Assembly (NCBI RefSeq): GCF_029167105.1
Contig: NZ_JARFML010000005.1
Span: 62,001 to 126,000, forward strand
Reading direction: 5' to 3'
DNA from: Bradyrhizobium yuanmingense
GTDB lineage: Bacteria > Pseudomonadota > Alphaproteobacteria > Rhizobiales > Xanthobacteraceae
Length of the DNA stretch: 64,000 nucleotides
Within the stretch, counting starts at the first letter, position 1, and the number at the start of each line of letters is the position of its first letter. Below, piece by piece: positions 16,164 through 25,087 of this stretch. Made by a program: the position numbers and the translations under genes. The notes under the pieces are model-generated. The model worked only from the letters and a program-made list of their open reading frames with translations. It made no database searches and was not told the origin of the DNA.

Positions 16164-17438
16164 CTACTTCTTGCTGTAGCTGATGCGATAGATCGCGCCG
16201 GCCCAATCGTCGGCAACGAGGATCGATCCGTCCTTGGCGATGATGATGTCGTTGGGACGGCCGAGATAGCCCTGGTCGCCCTCGAGCCAGCCGGAGGCGA
16301 AGACCTCCCGCTTCGGGTTCTTGCCGTCAGGTCCGACGATCACGCGCACGATCCGCGCGCCTTGGTACTTGTGGCGATTCCAGGAGCCGTGCTCCGCGAT
16401 CAGGATGTTGTTCTTGTAGTCGGCGGGGAACTGGTCGCCAGTGTAGAACTTCATGCCGAGCGGCGCGACATGGGCACCGAGGTTCAGCACGGGCGGCGTG
16501 AACTCGGAGCATTTGTGGCCCATCGCGAACTTGTCGTCAGGCAGATTGCCCTGATGGCAATAGGGATAGCCGAAATGCTCGCCGATCCGGTTGATCATGT
16601 TCAGCTTGTCCGAGGGCAGATCATCGCTGATCCAGTCGCGGGCATTCTCGGTGAACCAGAGCTTGCCGGTGCGCGGATCAACGTCGCCGCCGACCGAGTT
16701 GCGGACGCCAAGCGCCCAGATTTCGGCGTTGCCGGTCTTGGGATCGACGCGCCGGATCTGCGACACGCTGGTCGGCGGAATGCCGATGTTGAAGGGCGGT
16801 CCGAACGGCAGGAAGAACCAGCCTTCCTTGTCGACCGCGATGTACTTCCAGCCATGCGCGGCATAGGACGGCATGTCGTCATAGACGACCTTGCCCTGGC
16901 CGAGATTGTCGAGATTGGCTTCGGCGTTGTCGTAGCGGATCAGCTTGTCGACGGCGATGACATAGAGCGCGCCGTCCCTGAAGGCGAGACCGGTGGGCAT
17001 GTTCAGGCCCTTGAGGACGGTCTTGACCTCCTTCTTTCCGTTGTTGTCCTTGATGGCATAGACGTTGCCGAGACCGAACGAGCCGACGAACAACGTGCCC
17101 TTGTCACCCCAGGCCATCTGCCGCGCGGCCAGCACGCCGGAGGCGTAGACCTCGATCTTGAAGCCCGGCGGCAGCTTGATCTTCTTGACGATGTTGGCGA
17201 GCTCGGCGTCGGAGGCGCCGGTCGGCGGGCCCGACGGCGGCGCGAGGCCCTTCTGCGCCTCGGTCTCGTCGCCGAGGAACCAGTCGTCCGGCGGATGGGT
17301 CCAGAACTCCTTGGTGCTGGAATCGTATTTCTTGAGCGGCTTGCTCTTGTCCTGCTGCTGCGCGTTGCCGGCGGCGGCCCCCGCGAGAAGGGCCACGGCC
17401 GCAAGCGCCAACACGGATCGATGGAACATCGATGTCAT
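16164..17438 (-). CDS. PQQ-dependent sugar (glucose/sorbosone-type) dehydrogenase, exported
   Basis: 424 residues with a Sec signal peptide (SVLALAAVALLAGAAAGNAQ). The mature part is a beta-propeller of the GSDH/sorbosone-dehydrogenase family: LPPGFKIEVYASGVLAARQM opens the first blade. NSVGGDVDPRTGKLWFTENARD and IAEHGSWNRHKYQGARIVRV match the conserved blades that carry the catalytic His and PQQ/Ca2+ ligands. Such enzymes oxidise aldose-type sugars in the periplasm. The likely electron acceptor is a cytochrome c such as the one encoded downstream. ATGs at 17438 and 17429 are both plausible. Confidence 0.87.
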   Translation of the reverse strand: MTSMFHRSVLALAAVALLAGAAAGNAQQQDKSKPLKKYDSSTKEFWTHPPDDWFLGDETEAQKGLAPPSGPPTGASDAELANIVKKIKLPPGFKIEVYASGVLAARQMAWGDKGTLFVGSFGLGNVYAIKDNNGKKEVKTVLKGLNMPTGLAFRDGALYVIAVDKLIRYDNAEANLDNLGQGKVVYDDMPSYAAHGWKYIAVDKEGWFFLPFGPPFNIGIPPTSVSQIRRVDPKTGNAEIWALGVRNSVGGDVDPRTGKLWFTENARDWISDDLPSDKLNMINRIGEHFGYPYCHQGNLPDDKFAMGHKCSEFTPPVLNLGAHVAPLGMKFYTGDQFPADYKNNILIAEHGSWNRHKYQGARIVRVIVGPDGKNPKREVFASGWLEGDQGYLGRPNDIIIAKDGSILVADDWAGAIYRISYSKK

Positions 17439-17778
17439 CGCATCACTCCCCTAAGGCAGCCGTCAGGGCTGCGCGTTATTTTGTTTTGCTAGTCGAGAGG
17501 CGAAGTCTTGAGCCCGTCGGGACGACAGACGCGAAAAGGTTAGCACATCTGCAAATCGTGAGAAGCGCGACTGATGCAGCGCGGCTGCGCGCATCAAAAA
17601 TTGAGACGGAATGTCAATGAACGGATGAATGCTGCGACGACTGCGTTCGCGCTGCAACGCGGAATCAGGGGTGAACATACAAAAGCGCGAAAACAACCCC
17701 ATGCACAGTAGAACGGCGCAAATTGGTCCGCTCGCGGTGACGCCGGACAGTCATTTGAAGCGTCGAGTAAAATAGCGA
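17439..17778. other. 340-bp intergenic region without a gene
   Basis: Separates two same-strand genes. I find no convincing coding sequence. It contains one copy (17686-17711) of a 26-bp sequence that occurs identically at 53593-53618. The part next to 17438 should hold the promoter of the PQQ-type dehydrogenase; no clear elements were recognised. Confidence 0.6.
17686..17711. repeat. 26-bp dispersed repeat, copy 1 (contains AACCCCATGCACAGTAG)
   Basis: Identical over 26 bp to 53593-53618. Neither copy is in a gene I would accept. The element is not palindromic, which sets it apart from the other repeats in the window. Confidence 0.8.
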
Positions 17779-18765
17779 TTACGACGCGACGGGATAGGGT
17801 CCGTCGTCGAACAGCGTGTCGTGATAGCCTTTCGATCCGACCTCGCGCGCCAGCGTGCTGCGGAAGTCGCGGCCATCGCGCAGGCTGCGCAGCACATGCG
17901 CGAAGTCGAATTCGGGCCGCCAGCCGAGCTCCCGCCGCGCCCGCGCGTTGACATAGACCCGGTCGATCGCGGGGAAGAGCCGCCAGCCCCGCGCCGCATA
18001 GAGCTGCGCGCACTCCGGGTAGAGCTCGCGCACGACGCCGGCGGCATCGCGCGCCAGCGCTCCGAGATGACGTTGCTCGAACGGGCTCGTCGCCGAGACG
18101 ATGTAGCGGGCGAAGCCGATGCCGGGCGCGCGCTCGACGGCAGCGAGATGCGCGCTCACGGCGTCCGCGATATCGAGCCGGCGGTAGAGCAGCTCGTTGG
18201 CCTGCGCGTTCTCCGGCGTGTAGGCCGACCGCACCGAGGGATCGTCGTCGTCCTCCGGAAAGAAGCGCGAGGTCCGCAAGGCAACGACCGGCAGGGCGCG
18301 CTCGCGAAAGAACAGCTCGCAGAGGTTCTCGGCCATCAGCTTGGTCGTGCCGTAGATGTTCTTCGGCATCGACGGCAGCTCCTCGGTGACCCACACCGCC
18401 ACCTGTCCCGCCTCGGGCCGCAGCTGCGAGCCGAACGTGCTGGTGGTGCTGGTGAAGACGAAGCTGTTCACGCCGGCCGCCGCGGCCGCCTCGAGCAGGT
18501 TCAGCGTGCCTGACACGTTGGTATCGACAAAATCCTGCTTGGAATGGGTCGCGACATGCGGCTTGTGCAACGTCGCGGTGTGGATCACGGCGGTGACGCC
18601 GTCCATCTGGCGCCGCACGAAGGTGGGATCGACGATGGAGCCGACGGCATCGGTGAAGGGAGAGGGCTTGAGGTCAAGCCCTCTCGCAGGCAAGCCGCGC
18701 CCACGCAGCGTTCGCAGGATGGCCTCGCCAAGGTGACCTGCGCTGCCTGTGACCAGAATTGTCAT
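17779..18765 (-). CDS. NAD-dependent epimerase/dehydratase (extended SDR)
   Basis: 328 residues from the ATG at 18765. The N-terminus MTILVTGSAGHLGEAIL has the GxxGxxG nucleotide motif, and the catalytic region has the Thr/Ser (FTSTTSTFG) and YGTTK (YxxxK). It is closest in style to the UDP-glucose 4-epimerase branch of extended SDRs. The substrate is unknown; neighbours offer no sugar-nucleotide pathway. A longer in-frame extension upstream would run through the tRNA gene and is rejected. Confidence 0.87.
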   Translation of the reverse strand: MTILVTGSAGHLGEAILRTLRGRGLPARGLDLKPSPFTDAVGSIVDPTFVRRQMDGVTAVIHTATLHKPHVATHSKQDFVDTNVSGTLNLLEAAAAAGVNSFVFTSTTSTFGSQLRPEAGQVAVWVTEELPSMPKNIYGTTKLMAENLCELFFRERALPVVALRTSRFFPEDDDDPSVRSAYTPENAQANELLYRRLDIADAVSAHLAAVERAPGIGFARYIVSATSPFEQRHLGALARDAAGVVRELYPECAQLYAARGWRLFPAIDRVYVNARARRELGWRPEFDFAHVLRSLRDGRDFRSTLAREVGSKGYHDTLFDDGPYPVAS

Positions 18766-18840
18766 GTGAGACCCGAACAGCCCCCAGCAGCGCGGAAAAC
18801 CACGGCCCGATCCGGTTTGGCTGGATGCTTTGGAGAAAAC

Positions 18841-18915
<75 letters not shown>

Positions 18916-19187
18916 ATCCTGTGTCGGTCGCGTGACGCGCCGGCAACGGCTGTCGTATGCCAAAAGCGGGAGGGGAATGCAACAGCTACGGGCGGCCTCA
19001 ATTCGCAATTCGGACCCCGTATGGAGCCCGAAGCCGGCCCAAATCGACCGGAAACGCCCCGGAACCGGCGAATCGGGGTGCCTGGATTGAAATTCGGCCC
19101 ATTCGGCCCAATTTAGGAGCCGACCACAAGCATATGACGCGGCGGCGTGCTAAAGAGCCGCCATTCCAGACACGACGAGGGAATCCC

Positions 19188-20111
19188 GTGACGATCATCG
19201 ACCAGGGTAACGGAGCGGCGGGCCCGGCTGCGGCCGACCTGATCAAGGACACCACCACCCAGACCTTCGTGAAGGACGTCATCGAGGAATCGAAGCGCCA
19301 GCCCGTGCTGATCGATTTCTGGGCGGAATGGTGCGGCCCCTGCAAGCAGCTCACCCCCGTCCTGGAGAAGGCGGTGAAGGCGGCCAAGGGCAAGGTCAAG
19401 CTGGTCAAGATGAACATCGACCATCATCCGGCGATCCCGGGCCAGATGGGCATCCAATCGATCCCGGCCGTGATCGCCTTCGTCAACGGCCAGCCGGCCG
19501 ACGGCTTCATGGGCGCGGTGCCGGAGAGCCAGGTCAACGCCTTCATCGAGCGGCTGACCAAGGGCGTCACCGCGCCGGGCGAGGTCAACGTCGCCGAGAT
19601 CGTGCAGGAGGCCGACGCGGTGCTCGCCGAGGGCGACGCGGCGGCGGCGGCGCAGATCTATGCCGAGGCGCTGCAGCATGATTCGACCAACATCGCGGCG
19701 CTCGCGGGCCTTGCGAAGTGCTACGCCGTTTCGGGCGCGATGGAGCAGGCCAAGCAGACGCTGGCCATGGTGCCGGAATCCAAGCGCAACGACCCAGCCG
19801 TGAAGGCCGTGCAGACCGCGATCGATCTCGCCGAGCAGGCGAAATCGCTCGGACCGGTTGCCGAGCTGGAACAGAAAGTCGCCGCAAACCCGCTCGATTA
19901 TCAGGCCCGGTTCGACCTCGCCACCGCGCTCAACGCCCAAGGCAACCGCGCGGCGGCGACCGAGCAACTGCTCGAGATCATCAAGCGCGACCGCAAATGG
20001 AACGACGACGGCGCCCGCAAGCAGCTGGTGCAGTTCTTCGAGGCCTGGGGCGGCACGGATGATGCAACCGTCGAAGGCCGCAAACGTTTGTCGACGATCC
20101 TGTTTTCGTAA
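19188..20111 (+). CDS. Thioredoxin-TPR co-chaperone, YbbN/CnoX-like
   Basis: 307 residues from a GTG at 19188, chosen because it follows CGAGGGA and sits just before the thioredoxin domain; further upstream the open frame is non-conserved. The thioredoxin fold (about residues 25-130) keeps the active site WCGPCK (Cys49, Cys52). The remaining ~170 residues are TPR-like helices (AAAAQIYAEALQHDSTNIAALAGLAKCYAV, in positions about 145-175, and NPLDYQARFDLATALNAQGN). E. coli YbbN works with DnaK/GroEL and protects oxidation-sensitive clients; unlike E. coli YbbN, this protein keeps a full CxxC. Confidence 0.9.
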   Translation: MTIIDQGNGAAGPAAADLIKDTTTQTFVKDVIEESKRQPVLIDFWAEWCGPCKQLTPVLEKAVKAAKGKVKLVKMNIDHHPAIPGQMGIQSIPAVIAFVNGQPADGFMGAVPESQVNAFIERLTKGVTAPGEVNVAEIVQEADAVLAEGDAAAAAQIYAEALQHDSTNIAALAGLAKCYAVSGAMEQAKQTLAMVPESKRNDPAVKAVQTAIDLAEQAKSLGPVAELEQKVAANPLDYQARFDLATALNAQGNRAAATEQLLEIIKRDRKWNDDGARKQLVQFFEAWGGTDDATVEGRKRLSTILFS

Positions 20112-20124
20112 CGGCCTTTTTTGA

Positions 20125-20169
20125 GCATGATCTGTTCGGAAAACCACTCCACACTTTTCCGGATCATGC
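20125..20169. repeat. GCATGATC inverted repeat
   Basis: Outer arms GCATGATC (20125-20132) and GATCATGC (20162-20169), with inner TCGGAAAA/TTTTCCGG pairing. It lies in the 85-bp gap before the Lon-domain gene. A shorter relative of this family is at 24615-24640. Confidence 0.75.
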
Positions 20170-20196
20170 GCTAGCAACGCCAGTGGGACCGGGCAG

Positions 20197-20874
20197 ATGC
20201 CGATCAACATCGAATATCGCGGGCCCGCCGACCTCCCGGAGATCATCCCGGTCTTTCCGCTGCCGGGCGCGCTGCTGCTGCCGCGCGGCCAGATGCCGCT
20301 CAACATCTTCGAGCCGCGCTACCTTTCGATGGTCGACGATTCCTTCCGCGACGGCCATCGCCTGATCGGCATGATCCAGCCCGACATCGCGCACTCGCGG
20401 AAGGATTCCGACAAGCCGGCGCTGTTCAGCGTCGGCTGCGTCGGCCGCATCACCCAGCTCGCCGAGTCCGGCGACGGCCGCTACATCCTCGAGCTCACCG
20501 GCGTTTCGCGCTTCAAGGTGGTCGAGGAGCTCGAGGTGCTCACCCCCTATCGGCAGTGCAAGGTGGACTTCTTCGCCTACGTCGACGACTTCACCGCGCG
20601 CATGGGCGAGGAGGAGGTCGACCGCGAGGCGCTGCTGGCGGTGCTGGCGGACTTCCTGAAGGCCAACAACCTCAAGGTCGACTGGGAGGGCGTCGAGAGC
20701 GCGCCCAATGAAGCCCTCGTCAACGCGCTGGCGATGATGTCGCCCTATGGCCCCGCGGAGAAGCAGGCCATGCTGGAGGCGCCCGACCTGAAGACCCGCG
20801 CCGAGATCCTGATCGCCGTCACCGAAATGGACCTCGCCAAGAAGCGCACCAGCGGCGATCCGCCGCTGCAGTGA
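20197..20874 (+). CDS. Lon N-terminal (LAN) domain protein
   Basis: 225 residues. The whole protein matches the Lon substrate-binding domain: EIIPVFPLPGALLLPRGQMPLNIFEPRYLSM at about residues 12-42, then RFKVVEELEVLTPYRQCKVD. It lacks the AAA+ and protease domains, so it is a stand-alone LON domain rather than a protease. A common guess is an adaptor or substrate-recognition role, but I know of no firm function. It lies 85 bp downstream of the YbbN-like gene, and the pair may be co-transcribed as a protein-quality-control unit. Confidence 0.88.
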   Translation: MPINIEYRGPADLPEIIPVFPLPGALLLPRGQMPLNIFEPRYLSMVDDSFRDGHRLIGMIQPDIAHSRKDSDKPALFSVGCVGRITQLAESGDGRYILELTGVSRFKVVEELEVLTPYRQCKVDFFAYVDDFTARMGEEEVDREALLAVLADFLKANNLKVDWEGVESAPNEALVNALAMMSPYGPAEKQAMLEAPDLKTRAEILIAVTEMDLAKKRTSGDPPLQ

Positions 20875-20888
20875 TCGTCGCGGGCGAG

Positions 20889-23408
20889 CTATGCGGCATA
20901 TTCGTCCGCCTCGGCCTTTCGGTCCGCCAACCGTGCGATCGTCGAGGCCCGTATCGGCGGACTGAGGTGGAAGCCCTGGGCCTCGACGCAGCCCTCCTGG
21001 CGCAGGATGTCCAGCTGCTCGGCGGTTTCTACGCCTTCGGCGGTGGACGTCTTGCCGAGACTCGTGGCGAACTGGACCACGGCCCGCGCGATGCGATGGG
21101 GCTCCTCCATCGGATTGGACAGCTCGCTGACGAAGCTGCGATCGATCTTGATCTTGTCGAAGGGAAACTTCTGCAGAAAGCTGAGCGACGAATAGCCGGT
21201 GCCGAAATCGTCGAGGGCGATCCGCACCCCGAGCTCGCGCAGCTGGCCGAGTGCTGCGAATACGGTCCCGCTGTCATGCATGATGACGGTTTCGGTGACC
21301 TCGAGCTCGAGCCGGTCTGAAGCAATCCCCGACGCCGCCAGTGCGCTCACGATTGTCGACACGAGCTCCTTGCTCCTGAATTGCGCTGGAGACAGGTTGA
21401 TCGCGATCTTCAGGTCGGAACGCCATTTCGCCGCTTCGGCACAGGCGGTTCTCAACACCCAGTCCCCCAGCGGCAGGATCAAGCCGGTTTCCTCCGCGAC
21501 GGGAATGAATTCGCCGGGCGAGACCAGACCCCGCTCGGGATGATGCCAACGCAGCAACGCCTCGAAGCCACAGGTCTCGCCGCTCTTCAAGTTGACGAAC
21601 GGCTGGTAATGGAGCTCGAATTCGCTCCTCGCAAGCGCCTTCCGCAGATCCCGCTCCAGGTTGCGGCGCGCCTGCAGGAGCTGGTCCAGCTCCGGCTCGA
21701 AGAAGCGGAATGCGCCACGTCCGCCGCTCTTGGCCGAGTAGAGGGCAAGATCCGCGCTCTTGAGGATCGTGTCGGAATCGGCGCCGTCTCGAGGCGCAAG
21801 GGCGATCCCGATGCTGGTGCCTACAACGACCTGATGATCGCCGAGATCGAACGGCTCGCTGAGCGCGCCATGGATCGTCTCGGCGAGAGAGGCCGCGTCC
21901 GCAGCCGGATTGGTCACGTAGTCCACGATTGCGAATTCGTCGCCGCCCAGTCGGGCGACGAATGTCGTCTCCCTGATGCAATCCAGCAAGCGCGCCGCGA
22001 CCGAGCGCAGCAGCAGGTCGCCCGCCGGATGTCCGAGCGTGTCGTTGACCTCCTTGAAGCGGTCAAGATCGAGCAAGAGAACCGCCAGATGGAGATTTCC
22101 GCCACGCGTATCGGCAAGTGCAGGCTCCAGACGCGCCTTGAGCAGCACGCGGTTCGGCAGCTCGGTCAGCGCGTCGTGTTGCGCCATGTAGGTGATCTTC
22201 GCTTCGGACCGGCGTTGCTCGGTGACATCCAGGTGCGTGGCCACCCAGCCGCCGCCGGCCATCGGCTGCCGCGTCACGCAGATCAGCCGCCCATCGGCGA
22301 ACGCATCGATGCGGCTCGAGACGGCATGGATCGGCAGTGCGTCGAGCCTGGCAATCTGCCGTTCGGCGGCGAAATCGCTGGCCTCGCCTTCGAGTATGCC
22401 GCTCGTGACGCGATGTCTGATGATGTCGCGGTGCGGAGTTCCCGCACGCAGCAATTCCGGCGGCAGCCGGTACAACCGGACGTAACGCTCGTTGCAGATG
22501 ACGAGCCGCTTCTCGGCGTCGAACATGCAAAGGCCCTCGACCATGTTGTTGATGGCCGTGTCCAGCCTCAGCTTCTGTTCCTTGAGCTCGTTCTGCGACC
22601 CTTCGAGCTGTTGCCGGGCGATGGAGAGCTGGCTGATGATCTCCTCGAACCTCGCAGTTCTGGTCGCCAGACGACGATCGGCCTGCACGCCGATCAGGCT
22701 CATGCCCAGCACGGACAATGCGACGCCGGCGATGGCGAGCGCGAGGACGGCCGGAGACAGCGCAAGCGTACCGGTCGCGAGCGCCGGATCCGGTGTGATC
22801 TGCACCGCCCCCATCGCCGTGAAGTGATGCGACACGATGGCGAGCGTCAGCAGGGTGGCGGCTGCCAGCGTGCCGCGATAGCCCTGACGGGTAAGCGCTG
22901 CCGCCAGCGCAGCGTATCCGAAACACATGCCCAGAACGATGGAGAGGAGCACGAGGTCCACGGACCAGGACACTCGGCCCGGCACTTCAAGCGCCCACAT
23001 TCCGAGATAGTGCATGCTGGCAATGCCGCCGCCGATGATGACGCCGCCAGCCGCCGCGCGCCAGCGGCCGGACGTGACGACCGCGACGCCGAAGCCGACC
23101 GAGGTCAGCAGCATTGCCGCCGCGAGAGAGGACGCCGTCAACACGACGCCATAGCCCGTCGGGACCCCGGGCTCGTAGGCGAGCATCGCGACGAAGTGCG
23201 TGGCCCAGATGCCGTATCCGATGGCCGCGCCGGCAATGGCGATCCAGATCCACCGGGTTCTCGCGGCCGTCGCGATCGCGCGGTGAAAGATGCTGACCGC
23301 GACGATGCTGGCAACGAAGCAGACCAAGGCAGCGAGCACAACGAGCCGCCAATCGTGCTCGGCCGTAAGGCAGGAGAAAACGCGGAACATCCAGTCTCGC
23401 CTCATCAT
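20889..23408 (-). CDS. MHYT-PAS-GGDEF-EAL membrane c-di-GMP protein
   Basis: 839 residues. The first ~250 form a seven-helix MHYT sensor with its repeated metal-binding motifs (ATHFVAM, ASMHYLGMWA, SHHFTAM), proposed in the family to bind copper and sense O2, CO or NO. A PAS domain follows (about 280-410; LDTAINNMVEGLCMFD), then GGDEF (RLGGDEF at about 485, intact) and EAL (FEALLRW at about 615, intact, with DDFGTGYSSLSFL and KIDRSF). Both catalytic signatures look complete, so it could make, degrade or do both to c-di-GMP. The position of the GGDEF inhibitory RxxD site reads RETT, lacking the Asp. Confidence 0.95.
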   Translation of the reverse strand: MMRRDWMFRVFSCLTAEHDWRLVVLAALVCFVASIVAVSIFHRAIATAARTRWIWIAIAGAAIGYGIWATHFVAMLAYEPGVPTGYGVVLTASSLAAAMLLTSVGFGVAVVTSGRWRAAAGGVIIGGGIASMHYLGMWALEVPGRVSWSVDLVLLSIVLGMCFGYAALAAALTRQGYRGTLAAATLLTLAIVSHHFTAMGAVQITPDPALATGTLALSPAVLALAIAGVALSVLGMSLIGVQADRRLATRTARFEEIISQLSIARQQLEGSQNELKEQKLRLDTAINNMVEGLCMFDAEKRLVICNERYVRLYRLPPELLRAGTPHRDIIRHRVTSGILEGEASDFAAERQIARLDALPIHAVSSRIDAFADGRLICVTRQPMAGGGWVATHLDVTEQRRSEAKITYMAQHDALTELPNRVLLKARLEPALADTRGGNLHLAVLLLDLDRFKEVNDTLGHPAGDLLLRSVAARLLDCIRETTFVARLGGDEFAIVDYVTNPAADAASLAETIHGALSEPFDLGDHQVVVGTSIGIALAPRDGADSDTILKSADLALYSAKSGGRGAFRFFEPELDQLLQARRNLERDLRKALARSEFELHYQPFVNLKSGETCGFEALLRWHHPERGLVSPGEFIPVAEETGLILPLGDWVLRTACAEAAKWRSDLKIAINLSPAQFRSKELVSTIVSALAASGIASDRLELEVTETVIMHDSGTVFAALGQLRELGVRIALDDFGTGYSSLSFLQKFPFDKIKIDRSFVSELSNPMEEPHRIARAVVQFATSLGKTSTAEGVETAEQLDILRQEGCVEAQGFHLSPPIRASTIARLADRKAEADEYAA

Positions 23409-23598
23409 CGATATTGTCGATGCTGGACCGGCTAACCGCCCTTCGCGTTAATTTTGTGCCGCGCCTGATTGCGTGCTTAGCGGCATGCCAACACCGTCCG
23501 TAAAATTTGATCTGTCGGGCTAACGCGCCGCGTTGGTCGCGTCGGAAACCGGATTTGCGCCGCCGCTGCGGCCTTCCGCCTTACAGGTGGAAGCGCAG

Positions 23599-23949
23599 CT
23601 AGTACCCGGCAACCGACATCACGACGACCGCACTGAGCGCCATCCAGCCGAAATGCCGGCCCCGCGTCGCCCATGCGTTGGCCAGCGCGGAGCAGCCGAA
23701 CACGCAGGCCATGGTGGCGACGATCCAGTGGCGAGCCGGTTCCGATTGCATCCACGGCGCCGCGATCAGCAGCACGCCACCGCCGATCCAGGCCACGGTC
23801 GAGGCCTGCCACACCAGCCGGATCAAGGTGCGGAGCCGCTCCGGCTCGATGCGCGCGCGGGCGAAGACCTTGGCCTCGCCGAGATAGCCGTGAACGAGCG
23901 CAACGGCGATGGTCACGACGCCCGCACACTGGAGCAGCAGATCCCGCAT
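23599..23949 (-). CDS. Small four-helix inner-membrane protein, TetR-divergent
   Basis: 116 residues from the ATG at 23949, with four hydrophobic segments (GVVTIAVALVHGYLG, TLIRLVWQASTVAWIGGGVLLIA, WIVATMACVFGCSALANAW, FGWMALSAVVVMSVAGY). No family recognised with confidence. It is transcribed away from a TetR-family gene, and the gap holds two near-identical palindromes, one 9 nt upstream of this start. That makes it the likely regulated target of the TetR protein. Function unknown. Confidence 0.8.
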   Translation of the reverse strand: MRDLLLQCAGVVTIAVALVHGYLGEAKVFARARIEPERLRTLIRLVWQASTVAWIGGGVLLIAAPWMQSEPARHWIVATMACVFGCSALANAWATRGRHFGWMALSAVVVMSVAGY

Positions 23950-23957
23950 CGACGCCT

Positions 23958-24014
23958 CCATACACTAATGTATGGATAACGCCTGGCCAAGCGCCTGTCA
24001 ATACACTAGTGTAT
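23958..24014. promoter_or_regulatory. Two palindromic operators between a TetR gene and its divergent neighbour
   Basis: Site 1, CCATACACTAATGTATGG (23958-23975), is a near palindrome. Site 2, ATACACTAGTGTAT (24001-24014), is perfect. They share ATACACTA-TGTAT and are 43 bp apart start to start. Site 1 covers the leader of the minus-strand membrane gene, and site 2 ends 21 nt before the tetR start. This is the classic layout for autoregulation with control of the divergent gene. Confidence 0.8.
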
Positions 24015-24035
24015 GGTGCACTTCCGGGAAACGAC

Positions 24036-24566
24036 ATGAACCAGCAGCTCTCCGCCGACGACTGGACTGGCCAGGGCCTCAAGGCCCTGGCGGAGAGCGG
24101 TTTCACGGCCTTGAAGGCCGAGCCGCTCGCCAAGGCCATGGGCGTGTCGCGCGGCAGCTTCTATTGGCATTTCGCCGATCTCGCCGCGTTTCACGCCGCA
24201 GTGCTGAAGCGCTGGCGCGAGATCGCAGCCGAGCGGATCATCGCCGACGTCGAAGCCGCCGGCGACGAGCCGCTCAAGACGCTGCTGCGGAGATCGTTCG
24301 GCGCGCGGCTCGACCTCGAGCGCGCCGTGCGCAATTGGGCGGCGTTCGATGCGAGCGCACAAGCGGCGGTGCGTGCAATCGACCGCCGCAGGCTCGACTA
24401 TATCGAGGAGCTGCTGCGAAAGCGGGGGCTCGCCCCGGCAACGGCGCAGGCCCGCGCGCAGATCCTGTACTGGACATTTCTCGGTTTCGCCCTGTCAGGC
24501 CCGTCAATCACAGCCGCGCGGCTGCGGACCATGCTCGACGAGCTCCTGGCGATGGTCTCCGCCTGA
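24036..24566 (+). CDS. TetR/AcrR family transcriptional regulator
   Basis: 176 residues. The N-terminal DNA-binding domain (about 8-55) includes GLKALAESGFTALKAEPLAK and the recognition-helix region GVSRGSFYWHFADLAAF, the TetR hallmark. The helical C-terminal ligand/dimer domain is short (WAAFDASAQAAVRAIDRRR, YWTFLGFALSGPSI). The paired palindromes just upstream make autoregulation and control of the divergent membrane-protein gene likely. The ligand is unknown. A much longer in-frame extension would cover the operators and the neighbouring gene and is rejected. Confidence 0.92.
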   Translation: MNQQLSADDWTGQGLKALAESGFTALKAEPLAKAMGVSRGSFYWHFADLAAFHAAVLKRWREIAAERIIADVEAAGDEPLKTLLRRSFGARLDLERAVRNWAAFDASAQAAVRAIDRRRLDYIEELLRKRGLAPATAQARAQILYWTFLGFALSGPSITAARLRTMLDELLAMVSA

Positions 24567-24614
24567 AGCGCGATGCAATCAGGACGAATCGTCATCGCGC
24601 TTTAGCTTTTGTTC

Positions 24615-24640
24615 GAGCATGATCTTTTCGGATCATGCTC
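24615..24640 (+). terminator. GAGCATGATC hairpin after the TetR gene
   Basis: Perfect 10-bp arms GAGCATGATC (24615-24624) and GATCATGCTC (24631-24640) with the loop TTTTCG. There is no T-tract after it. It is also a compact member of the repeat family at 20125-20169, so termination is only one possibility. Confidence 0.5.
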
Positions 24641-24700
24641 CAGGCCGTGCTGGCGAGCGCGAATTTCTATGCTAAAGGCAGGCGAGTGCCGGAGACTCCC

Positions 24701-24898
24701 ATGAACGCGCCCACCGAACGTCCCGAAGCCAGCGTCGATCCAAAATTGCTGGAGATCCTGGTCTGCCCGCTGACCAAGGGCCCGCTGGAATTCGATGCTG
24801 AGCGGCAGGAGCTGATCTCGCGCAGCGCCAAGCTCGCTTATCCCATTCGCGACGGCATCCCGATCATGCTGCCGGAAGAGGCGCGCAAGATCGATTGA
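24701..24898 (+). CDS. Trm112-like small protein (YcaR family)
   Basis: 65 residues from the ATG at 24701, with GGAG eight nt upstream. The pattern [20 protein letters not shown]...[18 protein letters not shown] is the Trm112p/YcaR fold. Only one cysteine is present, so the zinc site seen in some members is absent, as is usual for the proteobacterial short forms. In other organisms Trm112 activates methyltransferases; the role of these stand-alone bacterial proteins is not settled. Confidence 0.9.
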   Translation: MNAPTERPEASVDPKLLEILVCPLTKGPLEFDAERQELISRSAKLAYPIRDGIPIMLPEEARKID

Positions 24899-24939
24899 GG
24901 ATGGCCGTATTGCGCGACGGCCATTGCAACACGCTCGTT

Positions 24940-25073
24940 GTCGTCCCGGGGCGCGAAGCGAGCCCGGGACCACAGGGAGTGGTTATGACGCGAGCTGGTA
25001 ACTCCGGGTCTTCGTCAAACGACATCCTGTAGCTATGGATCCCGGGCTCGCGCTATGCGCGCCCCGGGATGAC
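24940..25073. repeat. Composite ~134-bp palindromic repeat, copy 2
   Basis: Same modular order as 15226-15373: left hairpin GTCGTCCCGGGGCGCG...CCCGGGAC, middle CCACAGGGAGTGGTTATG, then TCTTCGTCAAA-like sequence, and a right hairpin ATGGATCCCGGGCTCGCG...CGCCCCGGGATGAC. It is about 14 bp shorter, with differences in the middle. It lies between the convergent Trm112-like and ubiH-like genes. Confidence 0.85.
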
Positions 25074-25087
25074 AGGAGAGGTTGCCC

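Noticed and set aside
17463..17702. 79-codon minus-strand frame in the gap after the PQQ-type dehydrogenase
   Set aside because: Part of it is the 26-bp repeat, the composition is not protein-like, and there is no ribosome-binding site.
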